From Heloderma charlesbogerti (Eukaryota; Chordata; Lepidosauria; Squamata; Helodermatidae): a stretch of DNA of 64,000 nucleotides. Shown in pieces: positions 11,063-22,159 of this stretch; positions within the stretch are counted from its first letter, which is position 1, and every line of letters starts with the position of its first letter. The notes below the pieces were generated by a model. It made no database searches, was not told the DNA's origin, and worked only from the letters and a program-made list of their open reading frames with translations. The stretch covers positions 124,001 to 188,000 of the forward strand of contig JANEZZ010000523.1 of assembly GCA_026122225.1 (NCBI GenBank), written 5' to 3'. The position numbers were made by a program, and so were the translations under genes.

Positions 11063-11269
11063 TTGGCATAAAATACCAACTTCAGTCACAAAGAAGAGTA
11101 TGCTACAATACCACTTATAAGCTGATCCAGAACCAGTCTGTACATTATGCATTACATTTATACATTTATAAACTGGATGTACTTCTGGTGGTCATTTGTT
11201 CTGTTTTGCTTTGGAGTGACAGTGGCTTTCTAAGGTCTTTCCTAGAGCTTGTTTTAATTGAGATGCCTG

Positions 11270-11401
11270 CAGTGGAGGCTGGTGGCTCCAAGGTCAGTGG
11301 GGCGGTGAATCCAGTCTGGGTTTCAGTCAGAACCAGTCAGAACAAGGGGCTATCCAAGATGCGCACTGCCCCATGGACATTGGAGCCATCAGCCTCTGCT
11401 G
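11270..11401. mobile_element. hAT-like MITE (CAGTGGAGGCTGGTGG termini), copy 1
   Basis: It starts CAGTGGAGGCTGGTGGCTCC and ends GGAGCCATCAGCCTCTGCTG. Flanking 8-mers GATGCCTG (11262-11269) and GATGCCAG (11402-11409) agree at 7 of 8 positions, as expected for a hAT target duplication. Part of the right arm is missing compared with copy 2. Confidence 0.75.
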
Positions 11402-11684
11402 GATGCCAGGTTTTGGGACTTCCCGTGTGCAAACTGAACTGTGGAGCCTCCCTAAAGATTTAAGCACCTACGAATGAATTATTCATGTTAGAATGAATAT
11501 AAATTGTAATGCTACACGTTACAGGCTGTACAAATGATGGCAGTACAAATTGTGCTCTTGATCTCTAATAATTTCAAAATACTTTTTATGCTGCATGCCT
11601 GTTTCTGACTGGATGGAAGCCGACTGGAGCACATCAAACAACGTCCTATCATGTGTTACCATGTAGTGAAGATGTTGTTGCAGG

Positions 11685-11883
11685 CAGTGGAGGCTGGTGG
11701 CACCGATGTCAGTGGGGCAGTGAATCCGCTCTGGGTTTCAGTCAGAACTCTAAAGGAGCTATCCAACGTAGCCCTAAATGGGTTCAGCACCCTAGATAGC
11801 TCCTGTAGAGTTCTGAATGGCTCCGGCTGAAACCCAGAGCGGATTCACTGCCCCACTGACCCAGGAGCCACTAGTCTCCACTG
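11685..11883. mobile_element. hAT-like MITE (CAGTGGAGGCTGGTGG termini), copy 2, near-complete palindrome
   Basis: The two arms (CAGTGGAGGCTGGTGGC... and its inverse ...CACTAGTCTCCACTG) pair over most of the element, including 'agtggggcagtgaatccgct'. Flanks GTTGCAGG (11677-11684) and CTTGCAGG (11884-11891) match at 7 of 8 bases. Confidence 0.8.
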
Positions 11884-12484
11884 CTTGCAGGAGGAGGTTA
11901 GAAGAACTAGTCTAGGATCCTGCAAGGCTGAGAACGTCTGTGATGTAAGTGAGGCAATCACCATTGTCTAGAGGGTAAAAGAACTAAAGGGGGGAAAGCC
12001 CATTCCGGTAGTGATAGTGTTCAGAGGAAGGGTAGACAACGTGGTGCCTGTGGCCACCAATGCACCCCAAACACCTTTTGTGGTGCCAGCCACAGAGCCC
12101 CACTTTGAGGCAGGGGGAGGAAGAATTACACATTTTCTTACTGGCATCTGGGATTGCTGTGAAATCTGTTTCTGCTGGTGCAAAAAATTGTGGGTTCAAA
12201 GGAGTTGATCAGTGCATTAGGGCTCAGGCCTCACCTCTGCCTTGTACTGAGACATGGCCTTTGCCATGACTCCCATAGCAGCCATTTTGTGGTGGGCCCC
12301 AGGACAATTTCTCAAATGGCCAAATGTGACCACAGCCCCAAAAGGTTGCTTTCCCCTGGGTTAGAGCTATGGCTGGAGTATCCCACAGAAGCAAGTTGGG
12401 GGCATTTTTTTGATTTTGATAAACCCGCTGGTGATCCCTGGCTAGCATCACACATTGTAAATGACTTCTTAAAGGTCAAAATCA

Positions 12485-12626
12485 GTAGTGTGAGGGCTCA
12501 GTCCTATGCATGTTTAGACAGAAAAATGTCCTCTGGCTCCCAGCATGCTCCAGCTTGCATGACAGACTGGGGCATGGTGGGAGTTGGAGGACATTTTTCT
12601 GTGTAAATATGCATAGGGTTGTGCCT
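12485..12626. mobile_element. Hairpin MITE ('cctatgcatgtttagaca' family), diverged copy
   Basis: The left 'cagtcctatgcatgtttag' and right 'aaatatgcatagggttgtg' are inverted, with 'aaatgtcctctggctccca' and 'gggagttggaggacattt' as inner arms. It is the diverged sister of the near-perfect hairpin at 18110-18240. Confidence 0.7.
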
Positions 12627-13082
12627 TAAAAGCATGAAATATTTTTGAACTAACAAACATTTGGCAGTTCAGCACTTTGAGTATCTGCAATAAAAACTAA
12701 GAGGACAGGAGTATGCAAAGAGATCTACATGTGAGCATGGAGATCCTTGGCAGCGGGTTGAATCCAGAGTTTTATCACACCAGTGGGAGCATCCCTGAAT
12801 GGAGCTCTGCTCAGAACACTCCCACTGGAAGAATGGGGGGGGGAGACCATTTTTGCTAACTCCCCCTCCAACTGCAGCCCACATCACTACCCCCCCCCTA
12901 TTCCGACAGGTCCCCCAACCCTCTGGAGCAGATTTTGGAGGAAGACAAGGACTGCAGGGGGAAAGGGGAATCACTGAAGATTGTCTGCTCTGATGTCCAG
13001 CAAGCAAAAAAGTTCCACTGAATCAAACGTCTTCTGCCAATGGCTGGAGCCCTTCCATCTACAGGAGGATTTGCTGGATCCA

Positions 13083-13142
13083 ACCCTCTGCCTTTTGCAT
13101 TCATAAAGTTGGAAGGGGCCATCTTGAGTCCAACCCCCTGCT
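13083..13142 (-). mobile_element. CR1-type 3' tail fragment
   Basis: 'aagttggaaggggccatctt' and 'gtccaaccccctgctcag' are the minus-strand CR1 tail. Short and truncated. Confidence 0.65.
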
Positions 13143-13618
13143 CAGAAACCACGGGCTGAATGTTAATTCAACCAAGAGGTGAATATTAATTGTCAGGTGC
13201 ATCTTTTAAAAGTGTTTGAATTCTTTGTCCTTGATACATCTAAATTAAGAAGGCCATTCATTAGCACTTCCTAAAAGGGTGAGTAGAAAAATATATTTCC
13301 TGCTGTATTTTACTCATGACTTAATGACTGAACAACAACAAATGTTTTAGTTTTTAGCTGGTTTTGATTACTGGTTGACTTTGCTTGTAAGTTTATTTTT
13401 TCAGTATTTTGACTTGCATCTATATCAGTTTTTGGAAACCCCCTTGAGAGGTCCCCCCCCTTAAAGGTGGCACACAAATATCTTAGACAGATAGACAGAC
13501 AAATGAAATATTGCAGCAATTGTTTTCCAGAACTTGCTCCTTTAACCAGGATAGATCCCGTTTCCATCTATGCAGTTCTGATAAAAATAGGACTTTAGGG
13601 CTGGTAACATCATCTCAA

Positions 13619-13730
13619 TAGGGATGTAGTAATTTAGATCAGCTGGAGAACTGGTCTAATGATTTAGGCCCTTCGCCTCAGCAGGCCTTCAGATACAAAT
13701 CTGCCAATACAGATTTGACTGGCAGGTACT
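13619..13730. other. Possible remnant of a TAGGGATG-terminus MITE next to the BovB insertion
   Basis: It begins TAGGGATGTAGTAATTTAG, like a hAT-type terminus, and runs to the BovB junction at 13731. I find no matching CATCCCTA end after the BovB, so this is only suggestive. Confidence 0.25.
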
Positions 13731-16595
13731 AAAGAAAATCCGATGCTGTAAAGAACAATATTGTTTAGGAACCTGGAATGTCAGATCAATGAATCAAGGT
13801 AAGCTGGAGGTGGTCAAACATGAGATGGCAAGATTGAACATCGACATCTTGGGAATCAGTGAACTAAAATGGACAGGCATGGGCGAATTTAATTCAGGTG
13901 ACCATCATATCTACTATTGTGGCCAAGAATCCCTTAGAAGACATGGAGTAGCACCCATAGTCAACAAAAGGGTGGGAAAAGCAGTACTGGGGTACAATCT
14001 TAAAAATGATAGAATGATCTCAGTACAAATCCAAGGCAAACCATTCAACATCACAGTCATTCAAGTCTATGCCCCAACCACTGATGCCGAAGAATCTGAG
14101 GTTGATCAGCTCTCTGAAGACCTACAACACCTTCTAGAAATAACACCAAAAAAAGATGTCCTCTTCATCATAGGGGACTGGAATTCTAAAGTAGGAAGTC
14201 AAGAAATCACCGGGATAACAGGCAGGCATGGCCTTGGTGTACAAAATGAAGCAGGACAAAAGCTAATAGAGTTTTGCCAAGAGAACACACTGATCATAGC
14301 AAACACTCTTTTCCAACAGCACAAGAGATGACTCTACACATGGACATCACCAGATGGTCAATATCGAAATCAGATTGATTATGTCCTTTGCAGCCAAAGA
14401 TGGAGAAGCTCTATACAGTCAGTCAAAACAAGACCTGGAGCTGACTGTGGCTCAGATCATGAGCTTCTTGTTGCAAAATTTTGGCTTAAATTGAAGAACG
14501 TAGGGAAAACCACTAAACCATTCAGGTATGACCTAAATCATATCCCTTATGAATATACAGTGGAGGTGCGGAATAGATTTCAGGGATTAGACCTGATAGA
14601 CAGAGTGCCTGAGGAACTATGGACGGAGGTCCGTAACATTGTTCAGGAGGCAGCAACGAAATCCATCCTAAAGAAAAAGAAATGCAAGAAAGCCAAGTGG
14701 CTGTCTGATGAGGCTTTACAAGTAGCTGTGGAAAGAAGGGAAGCGAAAAGCAAGGGAGAAAGGGGAAGATATATCCAACTGAATGCAGAGTTCCAGAGAA
14801 TAGCAAGGAGAGACAAGAAGGCCTTCTTAAATGAACAATGCAAAGAAATCGAGGAAAACAACAGAATGGGAAAGACTAGAGATCTCTTCAAGAAAATCGG
14901 AGATCTCAAGGGAGCGTTTTGTGCAAAGACGGGCATGATAAAGGACAAAGAAGGCAGGGACCTAACAGAAGCAGATGAGATTAAGAAGAGGTGTCAAGAA
15001 TACACAGAAGAACTATACAGGAAAGATCTGAATGTCCCTGATAGCCATGATAGTGCGGTCACTGAACTTGAGCCGGACATCCTCGAGAGTGAAGTCAAGT
15101 GGGCCTTAGGAAGCATTACTAACAACGAAGCTAGTGGAGATGACAGTATTCCAGCTGAGCTATTTAAAATCCTAAAAGATGATGCTGTTAAAGTGCTGCA
15201 TTCAATATGCTAACAAATTTGGAACACTCAACAATGGCCGCAAGACTGGAAAAGGTCAGTTTACATTCCAATTCCAAAGAAGGGCAACGCCAAAGAGTGT
15301 TCAAACTACCGCACAATTGCGCTCATTTCGCATGCCAGCAAGGTGATGCTCAAAATCCTACAAGCTAGGCTTCAGCAGTATGCGAACCGAGAACTACTGG
15401 AAGTACAAGCTGGGTTTCGAAGAGGCAGAGGAACTAGAGATCAAATCGCCAACTTTCGCTGCATCATGGAGAAAGCAAGAGAATTCCAGAAAAACGTCTA
15501 TTTCTGCTTCATTGACTACGCTAAAGCCTTTGATTGTGTGGATCACAACAAACTGTGGCAAATTCGTAAAGTGATGGGAGTACCAGACCACCTTACCCAT
15601 CTCCTGAGAAATCTGTACGAGGGTCAAGAAGCAACAGTAAGAACCAGACATGGAACAACCGAGTGGTTCAAAATTGGGAAAGGAGTACGACAAGGCTGCA
15701 TGTTGTCACCCTGCTTATTTAACTTATATGCAGAGTACATCATGAGAAATGCCGGGTTGGATGAATCAGAGGTCGGAATTAAGATTGCTGGGAGAATTAT
15801 CAATAACCTCCGATATGCAAACAATACCACCCTAATGGCAGAAAGCGAAGAGGATCTCAAGAGCCTCTTGTTGAGGTGAAAGAGGAGAGTGCAAAAGCTG
15901 GTTTGAAACTCAACATTAAAAAAACGAAGATCATGGCATCTGGCCCTATCATTTCCTGGCATATAGAAGGGGAAGAAATGGAAGCAGTGACAGATTTTAC
16001 TTTCTTGGGCTCCAAGATCACCGCAGACAGTGACTGTAGCCATGAAATTAAAAGACGCTTGCTCCTTGGGAGGAAAGCTATGGCCAACCTAGACAGCATA
16101 GTCAGAAGCAGAGACATCACCTTGCCGACAAAGGTCCGTCTAATCAAAGCTATGGTTTTCCCAGTAGTAATGTATGGCTGTGAGAGCTGGACTATAAGGA
16201 AGGCTGAGCACCGAAGAATTGATGCTTTCGAACTGTGGTGCTGGAGAAGACTCTTACGAGTCCCCTGGACTGCAAGGAGGTCAAATCAGTCCATCCTAAA
16301 GGAAATCAACCCTGAGTGCTCATTGGAAGGACAGATACTGAAGCTGAAGCTCAAATATTTTGGCCACCTAATGCGAAGAGAAAACTCTCTGGAAAAGACC
16401 CTGATGCTGGGAAAGACTGAAGGAAAAAGGAGAAGGGGACGGCAGAGGATGAGATGGCTAGATAGCATCACCGATGCAATGAATATGAACTTGAGCACGC
16501 TCCGGGAGAGAGCGCAGGACAGGAAGGCTTGGCGTGCTATGGTCCATGGGGTCACGAAGAGTCGGACACGACTGAACGACTGAACAACAACTAAT
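13731..16595 (+). mobile_element. BovB (RTE-clade) LINE, 5'-truncated, nearly complete ORF region and 3' end
   Basis: It begins within the 5' UTR/ORF boundary ('aagaaaatccgatgctgta'), covers the whole endonuclease-RT ORF and ends at the BovB 3' end 'gactgaacgactgaacaac'. The 5' UTR seen at 434-848 is missing except for the last bases, so it is 5'-truncated, as is common for target-primed LINE insertions. I could not find a convincing target duplication. Confidence 0.95.
13789..16583 (+). pseudogene. BovB endonuclease-reverse transcriptase ORF, inactivated
   Basis: The protein cuts target DNA and copies LINE RNA into it. Segments in order: endonuclease (13789-14480; GISELKWTGMGEF, QVYAPTTDAEES, GDWNSKVGSQE), linker, and RT (about 15250-15880; ISHASKVMLKILQARL, FCFIDYAKAFDCVDH, GKGVRQGCMLSP). 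A C-terminal domain follows (15876-16583; VVMYGCESWTIRKAE, RAMVHGVTKSRTRLND). Breaks: TGA at 14329-14331 where CGA is expected (CpG decay), TAA at 15211-15213 where CAA is expected, and a one-base loss near 15877 shifting frame 1 to frame 3. The RT active-site box reads RYANNTTLMA where RTE elements have YADD: both metal-binding aspartates are replaced by asparagine, so the enzyme would be dead even without the breaks. Confidence 0.95.
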
Positions 16596-16599
16596 TAGC

Positions 16600-17680
16600 T
16601 GATCAATAATCTGATACACCCAGGTTTAGCTTATTCCCCTATAATAATCAAATTGGGCCTGATCCAAAGCCCTGTTTGTGCAGTGGTTTCTATCCTGTTT
16701 TGTAATGGTAAAGGCTCCATGCCCAGGAATTCTCCATTCATTATTGCAGTTTCAATCCTACTCTCCTACTCATAGAAGAGCATGAGAGGGCCGCAAACAC
16801 TGGAAGTCATTGGATAGTGGCTGTTACAGGGAAGTGGGTCTCATGGATTTTAACAACGTTTATGCCTACCTAATGTAATGAGATATTATAGGGAAAAAAT
16901 GCTGCTGGCACTGAATATCAGACTGTGTTGAATTATTATTATGCTTGTTGGAGAACCAGTTTAGTGACATTATTTAAAACTAGATCTTAACTCTGGAGCA
17001 AAGGGCTGTGCTACGCTCACCACTTGTCCTATTACTGAACGGCATGTCAGCTTTGGTGGGAGCGAGGGCTCCATCCTTTGCTCTGGATGCAGATGATCCT
17101 CAGTAAAGCATTAATGAAGGAAACAGTTTCCTGTTCACATCGCTCGCTCTAAACCTCTTAATCTCCTTTATGTGACACACTTATGCTGGGTGCTAATATC
17201 CCAGCGTAATGTGGGATCACTCGGCTGTATTTTGACAAAATGAAACAAAGAGATGATGGTTTCATGTGAGATTTCAGCAGAGGTTTTATCACCATCTTTT
17301 TTTTTTTTTTTTAAGTCATGGAAATATTAGAGTGAGTGTGGCTGTGTGGGAAATTACCATATTAGTAGGTGGCTGACTCTGTGTGCAGCAGTTAGTATGT
17401 TAAATGAATGCTGCAAGACTGGGGAATAATGTTTCTCAAGATAATGTGTCACTATGCACGCCTCACCATATAAAAAAGGGGACAAAATCTTTATGGCTTC
17501 AATCCATTTGCATCTCATTTTGGCAAGCCAAACACCAAGGGACGACATCCATCAATATTTTTAGCACATCAGTAAAAAACACACACCCTTATTATTTTGT
17601 GTCCCGTTCCCCCCGCCCCCGCGTGCCTTCCTCCTTTCTCCTATATGGAGACTTCAGAAATAGACAAAATATGGGGTTAT
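16600..17680. other. TE-poor stretch; part may be conserved non-coding DNA
   Basis: No repeat family recognised. The part at about 17100-17340 has even composition, few microsatellites apart from a T run at 17299-17313, and AT-core motifs, which would suit a conserved non-coding element. No protein frame is convincing. Confidence 0.3.
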
Positions 17681-17683
17681 ATT

Positions 17684-17998
17684 AGAGAGTCTGATTCAGC
17701 CTGAGGGTCGAATTTTATTTTGGAGAAGCTCCCAGGGGCAGCATTCCAGTGGTGGGCAAGAGGCGTGGGGCCCCAAATACCAGCTTAAAGCTCTTACTGC
17801 CCCTAACGAAGCCTTCGGAGAGGCATGTCAGGCTTTTATGGCGGGGGCGGGGTGACTTCACAAAACGATGGTTGGTTGGGGAAAAGGGGACAGAGGCAAG
17901 GCTAGGGAAGGGGCGTGGCCAACTGGGGAACCCTGTAGGGCTGGATTGGGACTCCAGGTGGGTCAGATTTGGCCCCTGGGCTGAGGATCTGCACCCTT
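17684..17998. mobile_element. hAT-like MITE (CAGGGG termini family), diverged copy
   Basis: It shares 'ggagaagctcccaggggcag', 'cttaaagctcttactgcccc' and 'gatttggcccctgggctgag' in the same order with 60397-60734, which has a perfect 8-bp target duplication. Ends here are eroded. Confidence 0.65.
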
Positions 17999-18109
17999 GG
18001 GTGGTGTATTCCCAACATTTATACTGGGGAAGATGTTACCTGTGACAATGGTGTTGCCTGTGACAGTCCCATGTGGTTGACTATCTAGAATACATGCTGA
18101 TAACTTTAG

Positions 18110-18240
18110 GGCGCAATCCTATGCATGTTTAGACAGAGAACAGGCCTACAACTCCCAGCATGCCCCAGCCAGCAATGCTGGCTGGGGCATGCTGAGAGTT
18201 GTAGGCCTGTTCTCTGTCTAAACATGCATAGGATTGCACC
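18110..18240. repeat. Near-perfect 65-bp-arm hairpin (MITE)
   Basis: Arms 18110-18174 and 18176-18240 pair with two mismatches around a single unpaired base at 18175. They begin GGCGCAATCCTATGCATG and run through 'gtttagacagagaacaggcc' and 'cccagcatgccccagcca'. It belongs to the same family as 12485-12626 but is far less eroded. Confidence 0.9.
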
Positions 18241-18484
18241 ATTAGTCAACTAGTTGGCCTTCCAGCCTGTGACTCACTAAGCCAAGTAGAGCCCACTGTC
18301 ATGGGTGCCACCAGGGCCTCGATAAGCTGCCTGTTTTTTGTTTTGTTTTCCTCATTCTAGGACTGCAAAAATGGACTTTGGATAATGTCAAGCACCTATC
18401 AGTCCACAACGCTGCTGAATGAATGCACTTGGCATTGGCCATGGCAACAAAAATCATACACAGAAACATTTGCACAAACATAAA

Positions 18485-18735
18485 ATATGAGTTATACAGA
18501 TGCAGCTCCCAGGGAGCATTATCAGTGGTGGCACCACATTTATGGGATGCCCTGTGCCAGGAGGCTTGCCTGGTACCCACACTTACCTTTTTGGTGCCAG
18601 GAAAGACATTTCTTTTCTCCCAAGGATTTTAGATTGTTATTACTGCATTTGTTGTTGTACACCTGCTTTATTGTGTGAGATGCCCTGAGAAGGTTTTGTT
18701 ACAGGGTGGCATATAAATATAATTAAATAAATCCC
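18485..18735 (+). mobile_element. L2-like LINE 3' end
   Basis: It contains a degraded ORF end ('atcagtggtggcaccaca', 'ttatgggatgccctgtgcca') and the 3' tail 'gttacagggtggcatataaa' followed by AATTAAATAAAT. Same clade layout as 57055-57392. Confidence 0.6.
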
Positions 18736-18739
18736 TGCT

Positions 18740-19536
18740 AAGATGGATTTTTAAACCAGACTTTCTCAGCAGAAAGGGGGACGTAATGCAACAGATTCCT
18801 AATCATTTATTTCTAAGCAAACCCTGATCTCACTAAATTGGGAGATGGTTTGTGCATGGATGTGAGGGTTGTAACAAATCATCTGTCTTTTCAGAAATGC
18901 AGTAACTAAACCATCATTTACTTAAAAGGTTATGGTGATGGAGTGAGTGGAGGAAATGGGATCGCTATCACTGAATCCCTTCTGTGTCTTAATCTTTTTT
19001 CCAAATAAAAGATAGGGAGTCATGAAGTTCTGTCTGCCAAAGCCTGGAAGTTGGATGATCCAGTTTGTCTTGGCATTCAAGAGAGTCCCATTCATGGCTC
19101 ACATTTACCCTCCCTGCATTCCTGATCAGTTTAGTATTTAAACTGGCTCAGTGATTTCAGTACTGTGACTTTTAAGACTGGAGTACAATGTCACGCAAAA
19201 AAGCTGTCATGTAAAAGTTTTGGACTGTTTTCCTATTTGTCAGACACCCCCCACCCCCAAGGATCTGACAAAAAGCATGATAAATAAACATATTCGCAAA
19301 ATTAGAAATACCTTACGTTGGCAAAACATACTGCTAAAATAAGTGAAAAAAATCTGTCTGATCTTAAAGCAAAATGCATTTGTTTGTTTTTAAGCTTTTA
19401 TTATTTTTTTGTTTTTGGATATTCCATGGAAGGAGAATTAATATGAAGGAAGATAATAATGTTGTCCCTGACTTCCTTGAACCCGAGGGGTGTATAGAGG
19501 ACACAGGGAAGAATGCAGATTAAATATCTACTGACA

Positions 19537-19540
<4 letters not shown>
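18740..19540. other. TE-poor stretch, no gene seen
   Basis: AT-rich sequence with no recognisable repeat family or protein motif. Confidence 0.35.

Positions 19541-19619
<79 letters not shown>
19541..19619. repeat. Compound microsatellite (CT)15-(CA)13-(GA)11
   Basis: Three uninterrupted dinucleotide blocks abut: CT at 19541-19570, CA at 19571-19596, GA at 19597-19619. The CT and GA blocks are inverted repeats of each other, so the tract can fold into a hairpin with the CA block as loop. Confidence 0.95.
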
Positions 19620-19983
19620 CGCACTGCACAAAAGCTCTGGCTAGCAATACTCAAATCTGAGAAGAAATATTCATATGGGCTTGGGTCAGATCTCCTGGGC
19701 AGGATTTGCTATTTGACACAGAAGAATGTCAAGGCATGTTATATTCTTGTATAGTTAATATGTGGATGTCCATGCGACATGATAACGCTTGGATTTCAAA
19801 TAGCATTTGCATGACACCCCAAAGGATACAGTGGTGATTTCCTAAACTGTAGTCCATGCTAAGCTCCGAAGTGGCCTGTGTTGTCACCATGAAAACAGAA
19901 GGACAATTCACGCCTTTTCACAGCAAACAAATACATGTTAGCTCTGGCGCCTTCTGCACTTCAATACGATTGTACAGGAGGCC

Positions 19984-20085
19984 TGGGGTGTGGGATGAAG
20001 ATGCTGTGGACTACAGCTCCCATCATCCTTAACCATGCTGGCCATGGCTGATGGGAGTTAGCGTCCAAGAACAGCTGGCGAGGGT
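19984..20085. mobile_element. Hairpin MITE ('ggactacagctcccatcatc' family)
   Basis: 'tggactacagctcccatcat' pairs with 'gatgggagttagcgtcca' around 'ccatgctggccatggctg'. Related to the cluster at 10168-10733. Confidence 0.7.
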
Positions 20086-20099
20086 GTTGCCAAGAGGCA

Positions 20100-21040
20100 A
20101 GCCTTTTTTTTTGCATTCATAACACAGTGAACACACTAATGGGTGAAAGCTAAAGATTGTATTAACCAGGAGCAAATTAACAAAGAAGAAAGCAAAACAC
20201 CACAGAACAAGATTATCAGGCTTCTGTCCCTACAGTTGCTGGGAATCCCATCAAAATATGGCAACGGATGTAGCTCTGATACTGACCTGGCCTTACGCAG
20301 CACCTTTCCGGATTGGCCTGCATTGAGACCCCACCCTGGGCATGTCTCAGAGATTCATGTATTCTTTTATGGTCATATTAACCCCGCCCCCCAGCCGAAT
20401 ACTCCAATGACTTTGAGAGTGTTTGGCAGTAAATCAGCATAGAGAACTCCGCGACTCTCCTAACAAGTAGCTAACCCTTGAGATCTCGCCAGAGGCTTAT
20501 CAGCCTCTCAAGTTGTTCACACTCAGACTCTGGGAATGAGAAGTATTGGAAACCACTAAAAGCCACAGACCCAACCAGAAGTCTAGACACGAGAAGGGGC
20601 CACTTGTTGTATACCACTAAATCCTCAAAATAACAGTAATCTTCTGCGCTTCTACTACAGAAGGCCATGAGTTCCCCACCCCTGAGTTATTACGAAGTGG
20701 GGCACTGTTTGTGTTAATTGGCATTTTTACAGGCTGTTCTCCCCCCTTTCCCCATCACTCCAAATGTAATTTTACACAAGGAAAACAGGACTTCTTAATA
20801 TTTTAAAAAATATTCCCTACCTTCTCTTTTTAGGTTGGCCTCACAATATAGAGAAGGCTACTCAGATGTGAAGTGGATGTATTGACCTTTCTCAACTAGT
20901 TTTTGTCTTTGTCCTGATTAGACCTGAAGGCTGAATGACATCCCACTCTGTACCATGTCAGTTCTACATTTTGACAACCAGTGGCTTAGAGCACCTCTTC
21001 CATTTTTACTCCACAATTCACGATCGGACCCTCTGTAGGT
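20100..21040. other. TE-poor stretch, no gene seen
   Basis: No recognisable repeat; short open frames only. Confidence 0.35.
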
Positions 21041-21045
21041 TGCTG

Positions 21046-21186
21046 AGCATGACATCCGAACCTGGAGCACTGGGTTGTTTAGGGGCTAAACAACCTAGCG
21101 GTTAACCCAACAACAAAGCATGGGTTAACTGCTGGGTTGTTTTGCCCCTAAATAACCCAGCGGTTCGGGTTCGGACATCACGCTCC
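21046..21186. repeat. Long inverted repeat (MITE core, 'ctgggttgtttaggggc' family)
   Basis: Arms of about 65 bases (21046-21110 and 21121-21186), GAGCATGACATCCGAACC... inverted as ...GGTTCGGACATCACGCTC, with a roughly 10-base loop and scattered mismatches. Flanking sequence to about 21340 also carries 'aacccattga/tgatgggttg' pairs, so the full element may be larger. Confidence 0.75.
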
Positions 21187-21476
21187 TCAACTTACGAAGG
21201 AGCTGATTGCGGGTTGTGGAGTAAAAGCGGACAAGGCAGGTGCACTGCAGGCAACACACCCATTTTCAGCCACTCGTGCACGATAACCCATTGATTTTTA
21301 AACTGATGGGTTGTTGTAACATGCGAACCAGGTCGTTGCATGTTCCTCCTTTTCATTTATGGTGCTGGAGGGTGATAGGAAAGTAGCCTATCATAGACAT
21401 TAGTTTTTGTTCCTGAGTATCTTTTAAGGATGGTATGATCTTAAATCATTTTACAGGCACATATGTCTGTCCTCAC

Positions 21477-21882
21477 TAGGGATGCATGGATTTTGTAAAA
21501 TCCATTCCATCTGTGTTTAGTGGATTCTCAGGTGTCTTTTGTTCCATCAGCCACTCATTGAAGGAATTGGATTTTTTTCCGATTTCCCAAATTAATTTGC
21601 ACTACAAAAATGCTCAACCCGCCCCCCCCCCCGGCCGGCCGAATGCGCATTTTCATGCTTTAGCTTATGGGAGAAATTCACATTTTTGGCTGGTGTTTTT
21701 TTTATTTTCCATATTTTTCTATGACTGAATTTGTGTAAAATTCCAGAAAATAAAAGAAACGGTCTGCAAGACTGCAGAATCTGTGCAACTTGGGAAAAGC
21801 TGGTCTGCTGCGGAATCTATGGGTTGGATTCATAGAAATCCAAACTCATTTGACTCCATTGCGGATTTCTCCAATATCCCTA
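21477..21882. mobile_element. hAT-like MITE with TAGGGATG ends and perfect 8-bp TSD
   Basis: It begins TAGGGATGCATGGATTTTG and ends GGATTTCTCCAATATCCCTA. Both flanks are GTCCTCAC (21469-21476 and 21883-21890), an exact 8-bp duplication. The right end resembles the 'left' end of the palindrome-chain MITEs, but there are no GTGATAGGCTACG palindromes inside. A relative is at 50620-50926. Confidence 0.85.
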
Positions 21883-21970
21883 GTCCTCACTTTGGTCTGA
21901 ATTCTCTGCCTCTCAGCCAGAGGTGGCAGCAAGGACCACCAGATCAGACTTTGATTTTGTCTGGCACAAT

Positions 21971-22155
21971 TAGAGATGTGAAAGCCAGGAAAGAATCTAG
22001 AAAAAATGAGGGGGAAGGCAGGAAAAAAAAGTCCCTCTCCTTTCTCCCCAGGGAGTTTGGAAAAATTTGAAAAAAAATGCTTCCGCCCACCCGCCGCCAA
22101 AATTCCTGGGTTTTGCCCCGGTCCTCTCCCCCACCCCCAGGCCTTCACATTTCTA
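21971..22155. mobile_element. Small hAT-like MITE with 16-bp inverted ends
   Basis: TAGAGATGTGAAAGCC at the left and GGCCTTCACATTTCTA at the right are inverted with two mismatches. Flanking 8-mers GGCACAAT and GGCATGCT agree at 5 of 8, so the duplication is eroded or coincidental. Confidence 0.55.
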
Positions 22156-22159
22156 GGCA

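Noticed and set aside
13619..13730. Ninth TAGGGATG element split by the BovB insertion
   Set aside because: Only one end is visible; no matching CATCCCTA end or 8-bp duplication was found after 16595.
1..16595. Ruminant origin or bovine contamination, because of BovB
   Set aside because: BovB is also abundant in squamates. The CR1 tails, L2-like LINEs, 5S-SINE and hairpin MITEs fit a reptile and not a ruminant.
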